This document shows positions 38,868 through 51,668 of a stretch of DNA of 64,000 nucleotides, in pieces (positions within the stretch are counted from its first letter, which is position 1; every line of letters starts with the position of its first letter). The position numbers and the translations under genes are program-made. The DNA lies in NCBI GenBank assembly GCA_017979445.1, contig CM030714.1, positions 41,954,826-42,018,825 of the forward strand, given 5' to 3'. The notes beneath the pieces are model-generated. The model was not told the origin of the DNA. It searched no databases and was given only the letters and a program-made list of their open reading frames with translations. This DNA is from Akebia trifoliata. Taxonomy: Eukaryota; Streptophyta; Magnoliopsida; Ranunculales; Lardizabalaceae.

Positions 38868-41800
38868 CTAGGCTTTTGCCATCACGACAATAGGACTTCT
38901 CACAATGTGAGTACCATCCGACCATTTCAGCTGCCCAAATTCATAATCATTAGCTGCATGAGAATGTCTAGCCTTCAAAGTAACCTTGAACTCCTTCTCT
39001 TCGCCCGTCTTTGTGAATTTTATGGTATTCGGCTCAACGGACACAGAAATGCCTTTGGGCTCATGGACCATTGCATTATATGTGCTCGGAGGACCGACAT
39101 TTTTAACTCTTCGAGTCACACTGACTGAGCCGGAGAGCTCAGGGACAGTGATCGAAGGGTAATTGAAGTCCAAAATATTGTATGACTTGGGACATTTGTA
39201 TGCTTCACCTGAGAACATCTCGATTTTGGTTTTATTGTATCCAAGGCCACATAAGAAGTTCAAGTAATCCTTTGTAGCCAAGTCATAGACCAAACCAGGA
39301 TCTGCAGCCTTGTTGGGTCGGACGTGACCCGCACCATATGCGAACGGGGTGGCTGCCTTGAAGGTCGCAGCATCTAGCATAGGCTCCATATCGTTATCAC
39401 GTATTCTTGCTATTATTTTGGGAGAGAAAGAACAATTAGATTTTAGTACAATCATGAGATCCAGTTTGGAGAGTAATTAATCGAACAAAAATGGTCCTTA
39501 CCTGAAGTCATGATAGCGGATTTAATTGCAGATGGGCTCCAATCGGGATGGAGAGTTTTAAGAAGGCCAACAATACCCGAGATGTGAGGACAAGACATCG
39601 ATGTTCCAGATTCGGTGTTGAATGGAACCCGACGCTTATCAAAATCTAAATCAGTAGGTGATGTTGCTTCGGTGTAAGCAGCTATAACAGCCACTCCTGG
39701 TGCTGTTATATCAGGCTGACCATATCATATCAATGTAAAAAAAATACCATGAGAACAAAATCAGGCACACTTAGTAGATTAGGTTGAAATAATAACAATA
39801 ATAATTCTAACTGTTTGGCAGACCTTGAGTATCTGTGGTGTCACAAAGTTGGGTCCTCTCGATGAGAAAGAAGCCATGAAGGGAGCCGGGGTGACGTCCA
39901 ATTGACTTTTTACAGGTGTGAGGTATGCCATAGGCCTCCTGATAACATGCAATACATGGAGGTAAAATTTACTCGTGTTCACGTAAACGGATAATTTGTA
40001 CTATTACATGTTCATCGAAGAGAACAGATACTAACTTGGTAGAATTGATATAATTGAAAACACCAACACCATCATTGTAAGTGATATGTGAGGCTGGAAG
40101 GACATGAGCATCGGCGATAAGTTCATTTCCTGTGGTAACGTCATTGCAAAGAATCATCCCAACAGCACCTGCGAGTTTTGCTTGCAGGCCTTTGTCCACT
40201 CTTGCATTGTCACCTCTAAGGCATGCCAAGATCTTACCCTTCACCTTCTTGTGATCAAGAGAGTCAGCCTTACAGAGTATACTGCAATTATATTAGACCA
40301 AATTATCGATATAGAGGTTTAAATGAAACTATAATATTAAAATATGTTAATTGCTGATCATATAAATATACAAGCTTAGGGGTTAAGATATAAGTTTTTA
40401 TATGTCCTTACGCATCTTGAGATGATGCATTGGGGGCTTTAGCATCGGCAGCGCTGATCAATGGGTAGTAATTCCTGTTTGGCAATGATGTAGCTGAAAG
40501 GCTTTGTCCCTGGAATCAAAATTTGGAAAAAAAAATGATCTACTAAATAATGGGTCCTAATATCATTGAATTTCCATTCAACCAATCCGATGAAGCATGG
40601 CATAATGAAAACGTATTTTTGTAAATTAAGAATATCCTCAATACACATAGGTGGTTTCGTGCAATTGGTTTATCTGGAATTCGATGAAATCCTGATTTGA
40701 CTTTTCTATGCGCAATTTTTTATCATGATTATATTAATAAACAATTAAAGGATATATAAATTTATTAAGAGAGCTACTATTGCCACACCAACTTTTGTTA
40801 ATGCCAAACCAATTCCTATGTAAATCAGCATAGAATTGGACACAGTTGGGGTGGCGTTAACAAAAGTTAGTGTGGCAATAGCAACTGTCTTTATTAATTG
40901 AAGCTGGAACATATATATAACTAAATATAATAAAGTTTAGAAAATAAAAATAATGAACCTTGAAATGCTTATGATTGCCAAGTATGACAGAAGTGGAGAA
41001 CTCCCTATCCATGGTGCTAGCTCCAACAGTTACCATCCATGGTGCAACATTAGAGACAGTGCCATCAGTGGGTCCTGAATTACCCGCTGAGCACACCACA
41101 ACGATACCCTTCTTAACAGCATGAAACGCACCAATCGAAATGCCATCGATGAAGTAATCGATGGGATCCCCACCAAGTGACAAAGATAAAACATCAACAC
41201 CATCATGTATTGCTGCATCAAAGGCAGCCATGATATCTGCATCGAAGCAACCACCTTCACCCATTGGCCAGCATACTTTGTATGTTGCAACACGAGCTTT
41301 AGGTGATCCCCCTTTCGCTGTTCCCTCACCAAGACCAAATACACTTGCATTAGGGACGAAGTTGCCTCCTGCCGTCGAAAGGGTGTGGGTTCCATGACCT
41401 TCTTGGTCTCGTGCCGAGTTGAAGGTTATGTCTACGGTGATGTTAGTGCTGTTAACGTAGGCAAATAAACCCTGGTTGAAGTACCTTGCTCCAATCAGCT
41501 TCCTAGCATTTCAAATTATTACTAATTTAGACTTTATTGATAATTCTTGGATGATTATTACATGAACTCTAATTAATTATTTATAGAGATTGCATCAACC
41601 AAAATATAAACAGTAAATTTAACATAAAGATTCTCGAATAAATAGTGTAGGAGTGGTAAACATTTACTTTTCGGATTCACACCTTCAATCACTAGGACTT
41701 TGTTCTAGAGACAATGCTTGATCTTTCTGGTGACCCAACTAACATTAAATAAGGTTTTGTTAACATGTGCCACAATTGCACACGTTAAATTGCATTAAAT

Positions 41801-44129
41801 ACACTTTGAAAATTGATTCTTGTACCAAAATTGACGTTAAGAAATTCTTACTAAAAATACCCTCAAAATCTTATTTCTAAAGTGTATTTAAACAAAGGGT
41901 CTTGTCAACGTGAGCCTTAGAGACACACATTAAGATGCAATAAATACACCCTGAAAATTGAATTTTGTACCAAAAATGTCCTTAAAAATAACTTTTTACT
42001 GGAATACCCTCGGATTCCAATTTTCAAAGTGCACTTATTGCAATTTTAACCTGTGCCCAAAATCCTTACAAAACACAATTAAATAAGGTTGGGCTACTTA
42101 AGCAGAAACTTATAATTAAACTTGAAGAAGAAAACAATTAAACAATTTCCACCAAGGATTTAAGGTAGAGATTAAGATTAACAATTAATAAGTAAAAGTG
42201 GGAAAGAGAACAGACCTGTTGCAAGGAACTCCAACCTTAGTGTCATTCTGACAGAATCCTTTCCACCTTGATGGAACAGGTCCCATTCCATCATCATTAA
42301 AGCTTTGTGATTCAGGCCACACCCCTTCCCACATATCATGCATGATTTACAAAAGGTAAAGAAAAATGTCAAACATGATTCCAAGTGACAGAGAAACAGT
42401 GAGGTATATTTAAAACTTACAACAGAAACGCAGAACAGATGCACTTAAGTTATTTTTAGCCCACAAAATAAGACCCAACTTGAAGCCCTCAAGCCCCTAA
42501 AATCTGGGTCTGGTGTGGACTCAACAATACATATACACACACCTCATTCATAATTTTTATTTGTATTTCCTGTTGTAGGACCAATATCAATATCACAGTA
42601 AACCATCTAACTACATTAAATTTTTTATACCTCTATCATAAAAATTCAATCCATTCTTGCTTTAATAAACACATAAAATATTGATTATGAAGGTGAAAAT
42701 ATGTATTATTAATCATCTTATAGCTATTTTATATCATGTTCTATAAATAATAATAATAATAATGTAAAAAAAATGATTTTTTTTATAACAGTGATTACAT
42801 GGTGAGAATGACTCAACCAATTTTGAATTGTACAAAATATTATCCATATGACCCTGAAATACCCACTCCCAACTTGACCTATAGATCCATATGGGGTAAT
42901 CAATGACTTGGTTACTTAAGACCACATGGATTTATGGTTGGCTAAGACCAAACCCATCTCTTTATAGGCTAGGCCTTAGCTTTGCCTTCCTTAAGTCTAC
43001 CCCTTGACGTATCCCAATCAATGGATACCTTTTATTGACAAACATATCATGTGGTTCAACAACATACCAACTGCACAAATTTCATCAATTCAGTTGGAAA
43101 ATCAAAATGTAATAAGTTGAGATCTTCTATATGAAGAAAAGGTAGCCCCACTTTATAATTGCTAAGATCCATAAAATACAAGATAAATATTGAAACCCAA
43201 TTATATGGGTCTGACCTTAGCAATAATATTCCAAATCAAACTTTAAGAAATGAATCAATATTAATTTCTTTTACAACAAGTTTATTCCAAATACTCAAAT
43301 TTCAATTATGGAGAAACATTGAAGATTAATTACCAGTGTCAAGGTTTGCGATAATAGTATCTTCTCCGAATCTCGCCTTCTTCCAAATTGACTGAGAAAG
43401 AATTTTTCCATTTTTCTCTATTCCAAGAAACTCCCAAGATCTTGTTGTGTGTAGTTTTCTTGGTTTGTTTAAGAAAACTGAGATAACTTTTGGATCCTCT
43501 ACATTTATCAAACAATAACAACAAATGAGAATATATTAACAATAAAACATATAATAATTATAAAATACAAAACCATTAGAAAACAATAGTTTAATTTTGT
43601 ACTTGAGAGAGCTTCAGCTTCTTCTTCTTCCAACATTGCCGCAAACCCATTAATATGTTTGTTATACGAGTAAAATATCGATTCTTTAGCCATTTCAGGA
43701 CTGTAATTCCAATCAAAGTTGAAACAAAAAATATAAAGTAAGTAATAGATCAAATAGCAAATCTAAGAAAACAAAAGTGAAAAAAGAAAAAGAAATATAT
43801 AATCAATCCACCTTCCCAAGAAAGAACCCAAGAATTCATAATGGGTCTCCGTCACTCGATTGAGATCAAGTGACGAAACTTCTGAACCATGTGAGTGTCC
43901 ACCTAAGTACACCACATAAGACTGCAACATAACAATAAAGGGTGAGAGAGAAAGAAAAAAATAAAAATAAAAAACCAATAATCAAACAATCATAATTATA
44001 ATCCAAGAAATCTTTTGTAGTAACTAATTATACAAAGCTTACCTTTTTGAGAGCAAATGTGGGTCTATACAACAAAGAGAAAACAAAGAGAGAGAGAAGA
44101 AAAAGGTGATGAATCCCTGAAATCCTCAT
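38868..44129 (-). CDS. SBT5.3: Subtilisin-like serine protease, SBT5.3/SBT5.4 (AIR3) type, complete, 11 exons
   Basis: This is a secreted plant subtilase (peptidase S8) that would act in the cell wall. Exons: 44129-44043, 43921-43812, 43700-43603, 43498-43334, 42324-42216, 41502-40959, 40509-40412, 40281-40036, 39938-39824, 39715-39502 and 39409-38868. All introns are GT-AG, and phases join to 776 codons including the stop. Order: signal peptide (1-26, hydrophobic [12 protein letters not shown]), inhibitor I9 prodomain (about 30-115, [12 protein letters not shown]), peptidase S8 domain with Asp152 (NLDTG), His226 (GHGTH), Asn331 (SAGNSGP) and Ser563 (GTSMS), an inserted PA domain (about 350-480), and a C-terminal fibronectin-III-like domain (from about 670, NYPSITVP). 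Length is normal for the family. It closely resembles Arabidopsis AIR3, though the exact orthologue is uncertain. Intron 5 holds an F6 MITE and intron 6 an F7 MITE. It looks functional. Confidence 0.93.
40768..40890. mobile_element. Short MITE, family F7, in subtilase intron 6
   Basis: The ends GAGCTACTATTGCCACACCA and AGTGTGGCAATAGCAACTGT are inverted, with ACTTTTGTTAATGCC mirrored by GGCGTTAACAAAAGT. It is about 120 bp and lies between exons 6 and 7. Confidence 0.7.
41748..42075. mobile_element. MITE, family F6 (two partial copies in tandem), in subtilase intron 5
   Basis: GGTTTTGTTAACATGTGCCA at 41753 starts one copy. A second copy starts at 41896 with AGGGTCTTGTCAACGTGAGC and ends near 42070 in CCTGTGCCCAAAATCCTTAC. 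Both carry TACCCTC words around TACACTTTGAAAATTG. Confidence 0.5.
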
Positions 44130-44179
44130 TGTTTCTTTTTTCTTTTTACTTCTTCAGCTCTGCTAGAGATCTTAATCTT

Positions 44180-44245
44180 AAGTGTCTATAGAGATATATA
44201 ATCGTAAAAGACTTACACCTTCCCTTGCTTTTATATTCTCTCTTC
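44180..44245 (-). promoter_or_regulatory. Probable subtilase core promoter
   Basis: On the minus strand, AGAATATAAAAGCAAGG lies near 44241-44225, about 100 bases before the start codon, and is a good TATA box. A second AT-rich TTATATATCTC lies at 44199-44189. The 5' UTR would be 60-70 bases. Confidence 0.4.
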
Positions 44246-44652
44246 CGCAGCTCTTGGCTGATTTAACGGAAAGTAGAAGAAGAATCCTAATTAAAAGCAA
44301 CCATTTGGAGGAATTCTGTTGTAGATATACCATACATATATATAAAAGTCCTTCTTTAGTATAAATGCTTCGCTAGCAAAATTTCATAATCAAAGAAATT
44401 TAACAGATTATGATACAACTGTGTATCTAAATTGATTTGATTATGGAATTTGTTTGCATTACTGATACGTTGTTGCCTTATCAATTGGTACCCATTTGTA
44501 AATGGGTCTATCGGTCAACCACGAATCCGATTCTATAGTATCGAATTAAGAAAAGATTTGCCATTTCTATGTTTGGTTATGTTATACCATTAAGAGTTGG
44601 ATCCGATTGTGTAGATCGTGTGGGATGAAAATATAATTTTTTATATAATACA
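44246..44652. other. Subtilase upstream flank, no further feature
   Basis: No gene or clear regulatory motif beyond the proposed TATA box. Confidence 0.35.
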
Positions 44653-44995
44653 TAGGGTTAGGATCGGTAGACGTATAAAGCTACAACGTGTTTTGTCTTA
44701 TATGGGCAAAAAGGTTTACTGATTTTTTTTTTGATGAGTTCTCACAAAAAAATTAGTTCATTCTTAAACTTCTAGCCCTATGTTCACAAGTTGAAGAATT
44801 CTGGATCGTCCATTTTTTGTAAATCATTTTTGATGCGATTAAATTTTTGGAATGAGCTGATTTTTTTCAATGATGATCCCCTCACCGTAGAGATCATTCT
44901 CACAAAAAATCAGCTCATTCCAAATCTTTTTGTCTATATAAGACAAAACACATTGTAGCTTTATGAGTAGTTTTATATGTCTACGGATCCTGACC
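44653..44995. mobile_element. Multi-hairpin MITE, family F2
   Basis: The left end GGATCGGTAGACGTATAAAG mirrors the right end ATATGTCTACGGATCCTGAC, and GTTTTGTCTTATATGGGC mirrors TCTATATAAGACAAAAC. Internal TGATTTTTTT modules are as in other F2 copies. One module is degraded. Confidence 0.65.
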
Positions 44996-45068
44996 CATAT
45001 CGGGGACATTACTAGAACAATTTTATATATGTGATCAAAATTACTAAACTAGATATAGATTTTTTTTT

Positions 45069-45659
45069 GGGTGATTTAGACATACCCCCTATGTTTTGTT
45101 CAATATTAGAGATACCCTGGGTATCTTTAGATTGATGACATGCATCATTTATCTCACTCTTCTAAATAGACTAAGGGAGAAAGATTCAAATGCCCTCAAT
45201 TTTAATCTATTGTCAGATTTTTCTTCTCCAAATCCAATCATCTTCGAGCTCTTCAACCTCCAAAATAATTTTAATCTATTCAACCTTATTGTCATATGTC
45301 ATTTTTTATCTTCCTCCTTTTATAAAACATCCTTGATTTTTCTATCCAAAATTTCATTATTTTATACTTCCTAAAAAATTCTATCTTTCTTTGAGATTTG
45401 AATGTTGAAGACTTGAAGTAGATACAATTTTAAAATAGATGGTGAGGGTTAACTTTTGTATCAAAAGAGGTTGAAGATGACTAATTTTTGGAGAAAAAAC
45501 CTGGGTTTTTTTACTAGAGATTAAAGATGAGGGCATTTGAGTCTTTTCTCCTTAACCTATTTAAAAGACTGTGATCAAGGGATACATGCCATCATTTTCA
45601 AAACATAGGGGGTGTCTATAATATTGAGCAAAGCATACGGGGATATGTCTAAATCACTT
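45069..45659. mobile_element. TIR element, family F9
   Basis: The left end GGGTGATTTAGACATACCCC mirrors the right end GGGGATATGTCTAAATCACT. GTTTTGTTCAATATTAGAGA mirrors the TATAATATTGAGCAAAGC side. The interior has two inverted ATGCCCTC/GAGGGCAT words and no open frame of note. A related end may exist near 12090 (GTGTCTAAATCACCC). Confidence 0.6.
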
Positions 45660-45667
45660 ATATATAT

Positions 45668-46073
45668 AGGGGTGGCTCAAGGGACATATGTAAAATCATA
45701 TGTAAAAACAATGGTTTTTCAAAATATGGGTTAGAGGTTTTGGATTAAGCTGATTTTTTGTGAGGATAGTCACTATGATGAGAAGATCATCCTCACAAAA
45801 AATCAGCTCAATCTAAAACTTCTAAATCCATCAAAAGTGATTTACAAATTATTGACAAAACTTGGTAAAAAATCGACGATCCACATTCTAAACCACTTTT
45901 AATGGGATTAGAAGTTTCAAATTGGACTGATTTTTTTTCCAGATGATCTTCCCATCATAGAGATCATCCTCACAAAAAATCAACTCAATCAAAAACTTCT
46001 AATTCATATTTTGAAAATTTATTAATGTTACATTGTTTTTACATAAGTTTTTTCATATGCCTCTTGATCCTGT
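45668..46073. mobile_element. Multi-hairpin MITE, family F2
   Basis: The left end CTCAAGGGACATATGTAAAA mirrors a right end CATATGCCTCTTGATC. There are two TGATTTTTTGTGAGGATAGTC-type hairpins around a GTAAAAAATCGACGATCCAC centre. It abuts another F2 copy on the right. Confidence 0.7.
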
Positions 46074-46084
46074 GTATATATATA

Positions 46085-47646
46085 TATGGGTCATGATCAA
46101 GGGACATATGTAAAAACAATGTAATAGTAAAATAAATTCAAAATATGGGTTAGAGGTTTTGGATTGAGCTGATTTTTTGTGGTGATGATCTCTATGATGA
46201 GAAGATCATCCTAAAAAAAAAAAAAAATCAGTCCAATCTGAAACTTCTAACCCATCAAAAGTGATTTAGAATGTGGACCGTCGATTTTTTACCAATAATT
46301 TGTAAACTACTTTTGATGGACTTAAAAATTTCAGATTGAGCTGACTTTTTGTGAGGATAATCTTCTCATCATAGAGAACATCCTCACAAAAATTCAGCTT
46401 GATCCAAAACCTCTAACTCAGGGTATGTTTGGTAACACTTCTGAAGTCTTAAGTCTGAAATCTGAAGTCTGAAATCTGAAATCTGGAATCTTGTTCTGAA
46501 AAAGTTGTTTGTTTATAATTTATAAGAGCTTCTGGTTACAAGCAGAATTTTAAAACATAATGGTCATTTTGACAATATTACCCTTTTGTAATTCTAATAA
46601 ATTATTAACCAAAAAACATGTATAATGAAATCATCCACATATTTAATTTCAATTCCTAACAAATCAAACAACCCAAAAGTATTGTTTTCAAATTGAATTC
46701 TCATTCAAAGTACAAAAACAAATCGTTAATATATAAAATAATATAATTTTTTTCCAATTTTCTATTTTTTCGTTTCTCTCATTCACATTATTCTCTCTCT
46801 CTTTCTCCAATTCATCAAAACCAAGAAAGTACAAGAACCAAGTAAAACACAATAACCAATTAAACAACTCATACACTCTAAAGAATCCACTCAAAGACTA
46901 AGGAAATAACTCATACACTCTAAAGAGTCCACCTAAGGACCAAGGAAACAACTCATACACCTAACAAAATCTATCCATTTCTTTTTTCTCTCTCTATCTC
47001 CCTTTCTCTCTCTATATATATATTCGTCTAATGACCCAACTTTATGCAAGAAGAAAAACAAAAAAGATAGAAGGAAAGACAGAGAGAAGATGGAGAGAGA
47101 AATAAGGCGTTGAAAAGGGTTCGATTTCTACTTTTTATTCGATTTCTCCATAATGGGTTCGGTTGGTTATTTGAGATTTTGGGATTTTTGTTGAAGTTTT
47201 GATTTTGAGATTTTTTCAATATGAGATTCACATGCTGTTAATCGATCAAGAAAAAATAATAGAGTAGTAGATGCACATATCTTTGTAGATCTTGACAGTC
47301 GAGTTGGACAGGAAGGAGATGTAGAAGAGAAAAGAGAGGTAATGGTTTAAAGATTTTTATAAAAGAGGGATAAGTGATGGAAATAATTATTTTGAGGAGG
47401 GTATTTTATGTATAAAATATTTTTTTCAGATTTTAGAACTTCGTCCAGCAACTTTCTATGGCTGATTTTTTTTCGACTGAAAATGTCTTTTTATTCTTAA
47501 ATTTGAAAATAAACAAACAAGATTAAGACATCTGAAGTTTGAATTTTAATGGTGGACCACCTCCATTCAGACTTCAGAACTGTTACCAAACACACACTCA
47601 TATTTTGAATAATCATTGTTTTTACATGTCCCTTGATCTGCCCCAT
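46085..47646. mobile_element. Multi-hairpin MITE, family F2, split by a 1.17-kb insertion
   Basis: The left end GATCAAGGGACATATGTAAA (46093) pairs with the right end TTTACATGTCCCTTGATCTG (47620). The hairpin modules run to 46424. There the host sequence breaks at AACCTCTAACTCA and resumes at ACTCATATTTTGAATAATC (47596), as in intact copies. Confidence 0.7.
46425..47598. mobile_element. Non-autonomous TIR transposon nested in an F2 MITE
   Basis: The ends GGGTATGTTTGGTAACACTT and GAACTGTTACCAAACACACA are inverted over about 17 bases. Flanking ACTCA is present on both sides (a likely 5-bp duplication, perhaps part of a longer imperfect one). Subterminal TCTGAAGTC/GACTTCAGA repeats follow. The 1.17-kb interior has no transposase. 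Ends of this type occur in plant hAT and PIF/Harbinger derivatives, and the superfamily is not settled. Confidence 0.65.
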
Positions 47647-48719
47647 ATATATATATGGATAAGACAGGACGAGTTACAAAATCGGTTGAAAATTAAAAAA
47701 AAAATTCACTGTTTCATAGAACAATTTTTATTTTTTTAATTGTTACTGTAATTAAAATGGGAAAGTATTTACTGTTTTATAGAATTTAACGGTAATATTT
47801 TAACTCCACAGTAAATTTAAAATGAATAGTATAGAAATTTACGAATTTTGCCTACCTTTCTGAAAATATTTCCTTTAAGAAAATGGCAATATACCCCAAC
47901 TTTGCCATTATTTTATATATATATATATATATTTTGAGTGGCTATGGGCACCCCCAACTTTACTTATTAAATTCCAATAAGAATAATAAAAAAATGGTGA
48001 ATCTCCATTTGGTGCGATGAATATGAGGAAATTCCGAGTTTGGAACATGTTCATTTTAACTCCCAAAACATTCATCAGTCATTTTTTTAACCTATGAACT
48101 CGTGAGTTCGATCGTCACTTTTAATATCTATGAATTTGTAGCTATACTGGAGAATTTACTAATTATAAAAGTGATGAATTCAGTCGAAATGCATGTTTGG
48201 GAATTAAAATGAATAGTGTACCGGAATTGGAATTTAGACATAAGTTGCCCAAGTTTTGAAAAAACTCCCTAAAAAAAAAAAGGCAATCAATGAGAACAAG
48301 TAAAAGTTGGGATGTCAATAAAAACTCTCTCTCACTCTTTCCTCTTTTTTTTTTTTTTTATTATATTTTTTATATATTTTTTTATTTTAAAGATTGCTAT
48401 TTGTTAGATTTAGGATTTTGTATGGGCCTAATCCTTATTGTTAATAACTATTAAAGTTGTTTGATTTGAAGATATGTTATAATGCTACATAATGTTGAAG
48501 TATTAACTTGAATGGAACTTTTGTAATGCTTGAATGGTGTGTTTTAATCTTTAATTAAGGTGTGATAAGTAATAAATAATTTAAGAAATTCAAATGTAAT
48601 AGGTAAAAGTTGGGGTGCCAATATCAGTTCTCTTTTTTATATTTATGAAATGGGTCAGTGTTAGAGTAACATTGAAATGTACATTGTGGGAGACATTTCT
48701 GACATGGATGTGTGGAGAT
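47647..48719. other. Intergenic with F7-like MITE ends
   Basis: GGCACCCCCAACTTTACTTATT (near 47949), AAGTAAAAGTTGGGATGTCA (near 48299) and TAAAAGTTGGGGTGCCAATA (near 48604) are ends of F7-type elements in two orientations, suggesting one or two decayed copies. A short (TA)n lies at 47916-47931. No gene seen. Confidence 0.4.
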
Positions 48720-48854
48720 TAGGGGTGGAACTTGGTTTGATTCAAACCGAAAATCGAACCAAAACAATAGCTTTTGGGGTGGTTTTGTTTAGTTTAGAGC
48801 AAGTTCGGTTTCGAGTTACGAAAATGGAGAATTGATCAATTTAGTTCGGTTATT
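48720..48854. repeat. Dispersed repeat interrupted by the CACTA element (left part)
   Basis: It begins AGGGGTGGAACTTGGTTTGA and contains AAACCGAAAATCGAACCAAA. The matching right part lies at 55521-55860 (ATATAACCGAACCAAACC, then GAACTGAACCGACTTTAGTT). The CACTA element therefore inserted into an older repeat. Confidence 0.5.
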
Positions 48855-49227
48855 CACTACAAAAATACCAATCTTTAGTGACAAATTTTTCGTGGCAGCT
48901 AAAATAAGCGTCACTATACGCTACAGGAAAATGAAATTCTACACAATATGTCTTTGTTAAAAAAATAAAAAGAAATAACGAAAATTTTTGTAAAAAATTA
49001 AAAAACCCGCGAAGTCGCGAAGCTGCGATCGTCACTTCCGCCATCTCTGTTTTTCGACTTCCTCCATATCTCTCTCCCGAAGCTGCGATCGTCTTCGAGA
49101 TTTCCTTCATCTCTCTCTCCCTTTTAAGCTGCGAAGTTGTGAAGCTGCGATCTCGAACTCTCCCTTTCAAGTTGCAAAGCTGCGATCGTCTTCTTCGAGG
49201 CTTACTCAAAGTCTTCTTCGAGGCTTC

Positions 49228-49232
49228 CACCA

Positions 49233-49278
<46 letters not shown>
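49228..49278. repeat. (CT)n microsatellite
   Basis: Uninterrupted CT dinucleotides inside the CACTA element, preceded by direct repeats of GAAGCTGCGATCGTC (49079 and nearby). Confidence 0.9.
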
Positions 49279-49281
<3 letters not shown>

Positions 49282-49859
49282 TTGAGGGTTTCAAAGGATT
49301 TTTCGTGTTTCAGATCTCACACAACTATAGACCACTCAAAATTATCATCGATTTTGGTTTCTTCATGTTTCAGATCTCATGGATTGTGAGTTTTTTTCTT
49401 TATTTTTAGCAAATCTGGTTTTGAAACATTGATTGTGGATTTTGTTCATTTTTTTGAGCAAATCTGGTTTTATTATTTTGAAGCATCAATCGTCCTTGCC
49501 TTCCATAGCTTCTGGATTTAATTGTGCGTATTCGATCCATGGTTGAAGGTTTAAAATCCTGGTGAGTCTCTCTCTTTAGTTTCAAAGCATCAATCCTAGG
49601 GTTTTCAACTTTAGGATTCTAAATCCATAAAACCTATATGACTGATTATATAGGTTAGTTTACAACATTGGTTGAGATTACATTTCTAATCATTTAAAGA
49701 TTAAAACTCTCAAATTATTTTTCAGATTTTGATTAAAGATCAAAATCAATTTCAGTTTGGTTTTCTTTGTTTGAATTCTTATATTTTTTGTACATTTTCT
49801 CCAAATAACTTTCCATTATTATTTCTTTTGAGAAACATATATTGTGAGTTCCTTTTCTC

Positions 49860-50330
49860 TACTACTAGTACTACTACCCAATCATGTGGTCTTCAAGCTG
49901 TGGCATGTCAGAGGACTTATGTTGGCAAGTTCTTTACTTTCTTATAATATATAAGTTTCTTCTTCTTCCTTATATTTAAGGACTTGTTCTGCCCAAGGGA
50001 GTTGTACAAGTTCTTGGATGGTGTTGGAAAGGTTGGCTGGTTCTATGGTTCTACTGGGATGCAGGAACAATGGAGAAAAGGTCCTTTTTTCTATGCACAA
50101 TATGCTATATTAACTGCTATGTATCTATATGATGATTACCTCTGAAGGATCCACTACGTACAAGTTTCGATTGAGGAGATTGAGTCTTATTTGGAAAAAA
50201 GTAGAGGAAGGTGGATAAGTGGATTAACTTAATTCTTTGATGGGAGTGCATAGAGTTCATTGGGTCATGCTGGAATTGGGTTGTTTTCTAAGACGCTATA
50301 GGTGAATTTATCAATTCCTTTTCCTGCTCG
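49860..50330 (+). pseudogene. Unidentified coding-like fragments in the CACTA element
   Basis: Two stretches read like exons. 49981-50093 is open for about 37 codons and contains LYKFLDGVGKVGWFYGSTGM. 50156-50330 contains VSIEEIESYLEK and, after a stop, F-F-D-G-S. I do not recognise the parent gene. The composition is less AT-rich than the flanks and stops occur between the parts, so it is likely another captured host fragment or transposase debris. Confidence 0.3.
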
Positions 50331-51668
50331 CTAATATGTGAAAGATCCATTAGTGTTTGAAGGATAACTTTGAAAAAGCTTCATGAACCCAACCAAAATG
50401 TGCATTCAATCAAAGTTGATGACAGGTTTTTCTCCAACTGGGGGAGAATGGTGTGGCTTAGTAGTAGGCATTCTAAATCATATGGTTGATTGAAGATAAA
50501 GACTTGTCTGAAGCCACAATACATAAATGTAAAAGGAGGTCCAAAAAATTTCAATACTATCAGGCTTGTAGGCAGACTCCTTTTGAGACACAATCTTTTA
50601 CATAGATATCTTATTGCAAAGTTGTCATGTGTGTTGGAAAACTCAGTTGGATATCCACAAGTGTCATTTTATTACTTTGTCTCGATTCTTTAATAATGTT
50701 AGGTGTTGGGCATATAGGAAGGTTATGGTGTCTGTGTGAAGAAGATCTTTTGATGTTTCTAGATTTGTTTCTTTTAGAGCAGTTGATCTCCTAGTAAAAT
50801 GGATCTTGCTCCCCCTTTTTCTTCTAAATGTGCAATGTGAGTTTCATTGATATCTGTTTTGCTTTTACTCTCTCTCTCTCTCTCTCTCTCTTTACGAGAT
50901 TTGGGTTTCCATAAATAATGTCAGGTGATGGCATCATCCTTCAAGGAGGAGGAATACAAGCCTCTCAGTCCTTAGAACCTCAACACTTGGTATTTTTTAT
51001 CCCATTTTTTTTTTTTTAATTTTATTTGTTGAAATGTAAGAATTTGAGGATTCCTTTCTAATTATTATGTAATATTTTAATTTGGTATTGGTATGATGTA
51101 ATATTTCTGTAATAGCAAATTTGGACTTATTTCTTTTATTTTAGAATTTATTTGATCAAATGGATTCAAAATTGAACTTGGAAGTTTTAACAAGGGAATG
51201 GGCCATGTACATGACTTCATTACTGAGTATGAACTCACCACATTCCATTGATCTTCATGATTGGAAGGAGGATAAGTTGTAGCATCTTGATCAAGGTGAG
51301 GGTGGGGGGAAGCTGACTTATTTATTAGTTTGGTTGATGTAAGTTATTCAATTTTATCAGATAAACCATGTAGTTTTGTCTGTCATTATGTTTGGTTAGC
51401 TGCTCAATTGATTTTCCTGAAATAACATCAAATGGCTGATTTAAACATGTTCAAACTCATAATCATTGTTAGTCTATACTGCTAATACTAGTTTTGTGGT
51501 TTGTGGCAGCAGGTTATTTACTGAATTTCTACTACATTCCTTTATATCATTTCTTAATTATAGCAATATGTAATCTGGACATTAAAAGAATGGTGGGTCA
51601 ACCATGGATCATTTTTTAATGGAGATGGTGCATGACTGATAATAGACATGGGTATGTAACTTTTGTAG

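Noticed and set aside
39779..41397. Several plus- and minus-strand frames inside the subtilase gene.
   Set aside because: They are shadows of, or extensions into introns from, the real exons. The exon structure with correct phases explains the coding signal.
48850..49233. A 127-codon minus-strand frame at the left end of the CACTA element.
   Set aside because: It crosses the terminal inverted repeat and the GAAGCTGCGATCGTC direct repeats, and its Arg/Lys/Ser content follows from those repeats.
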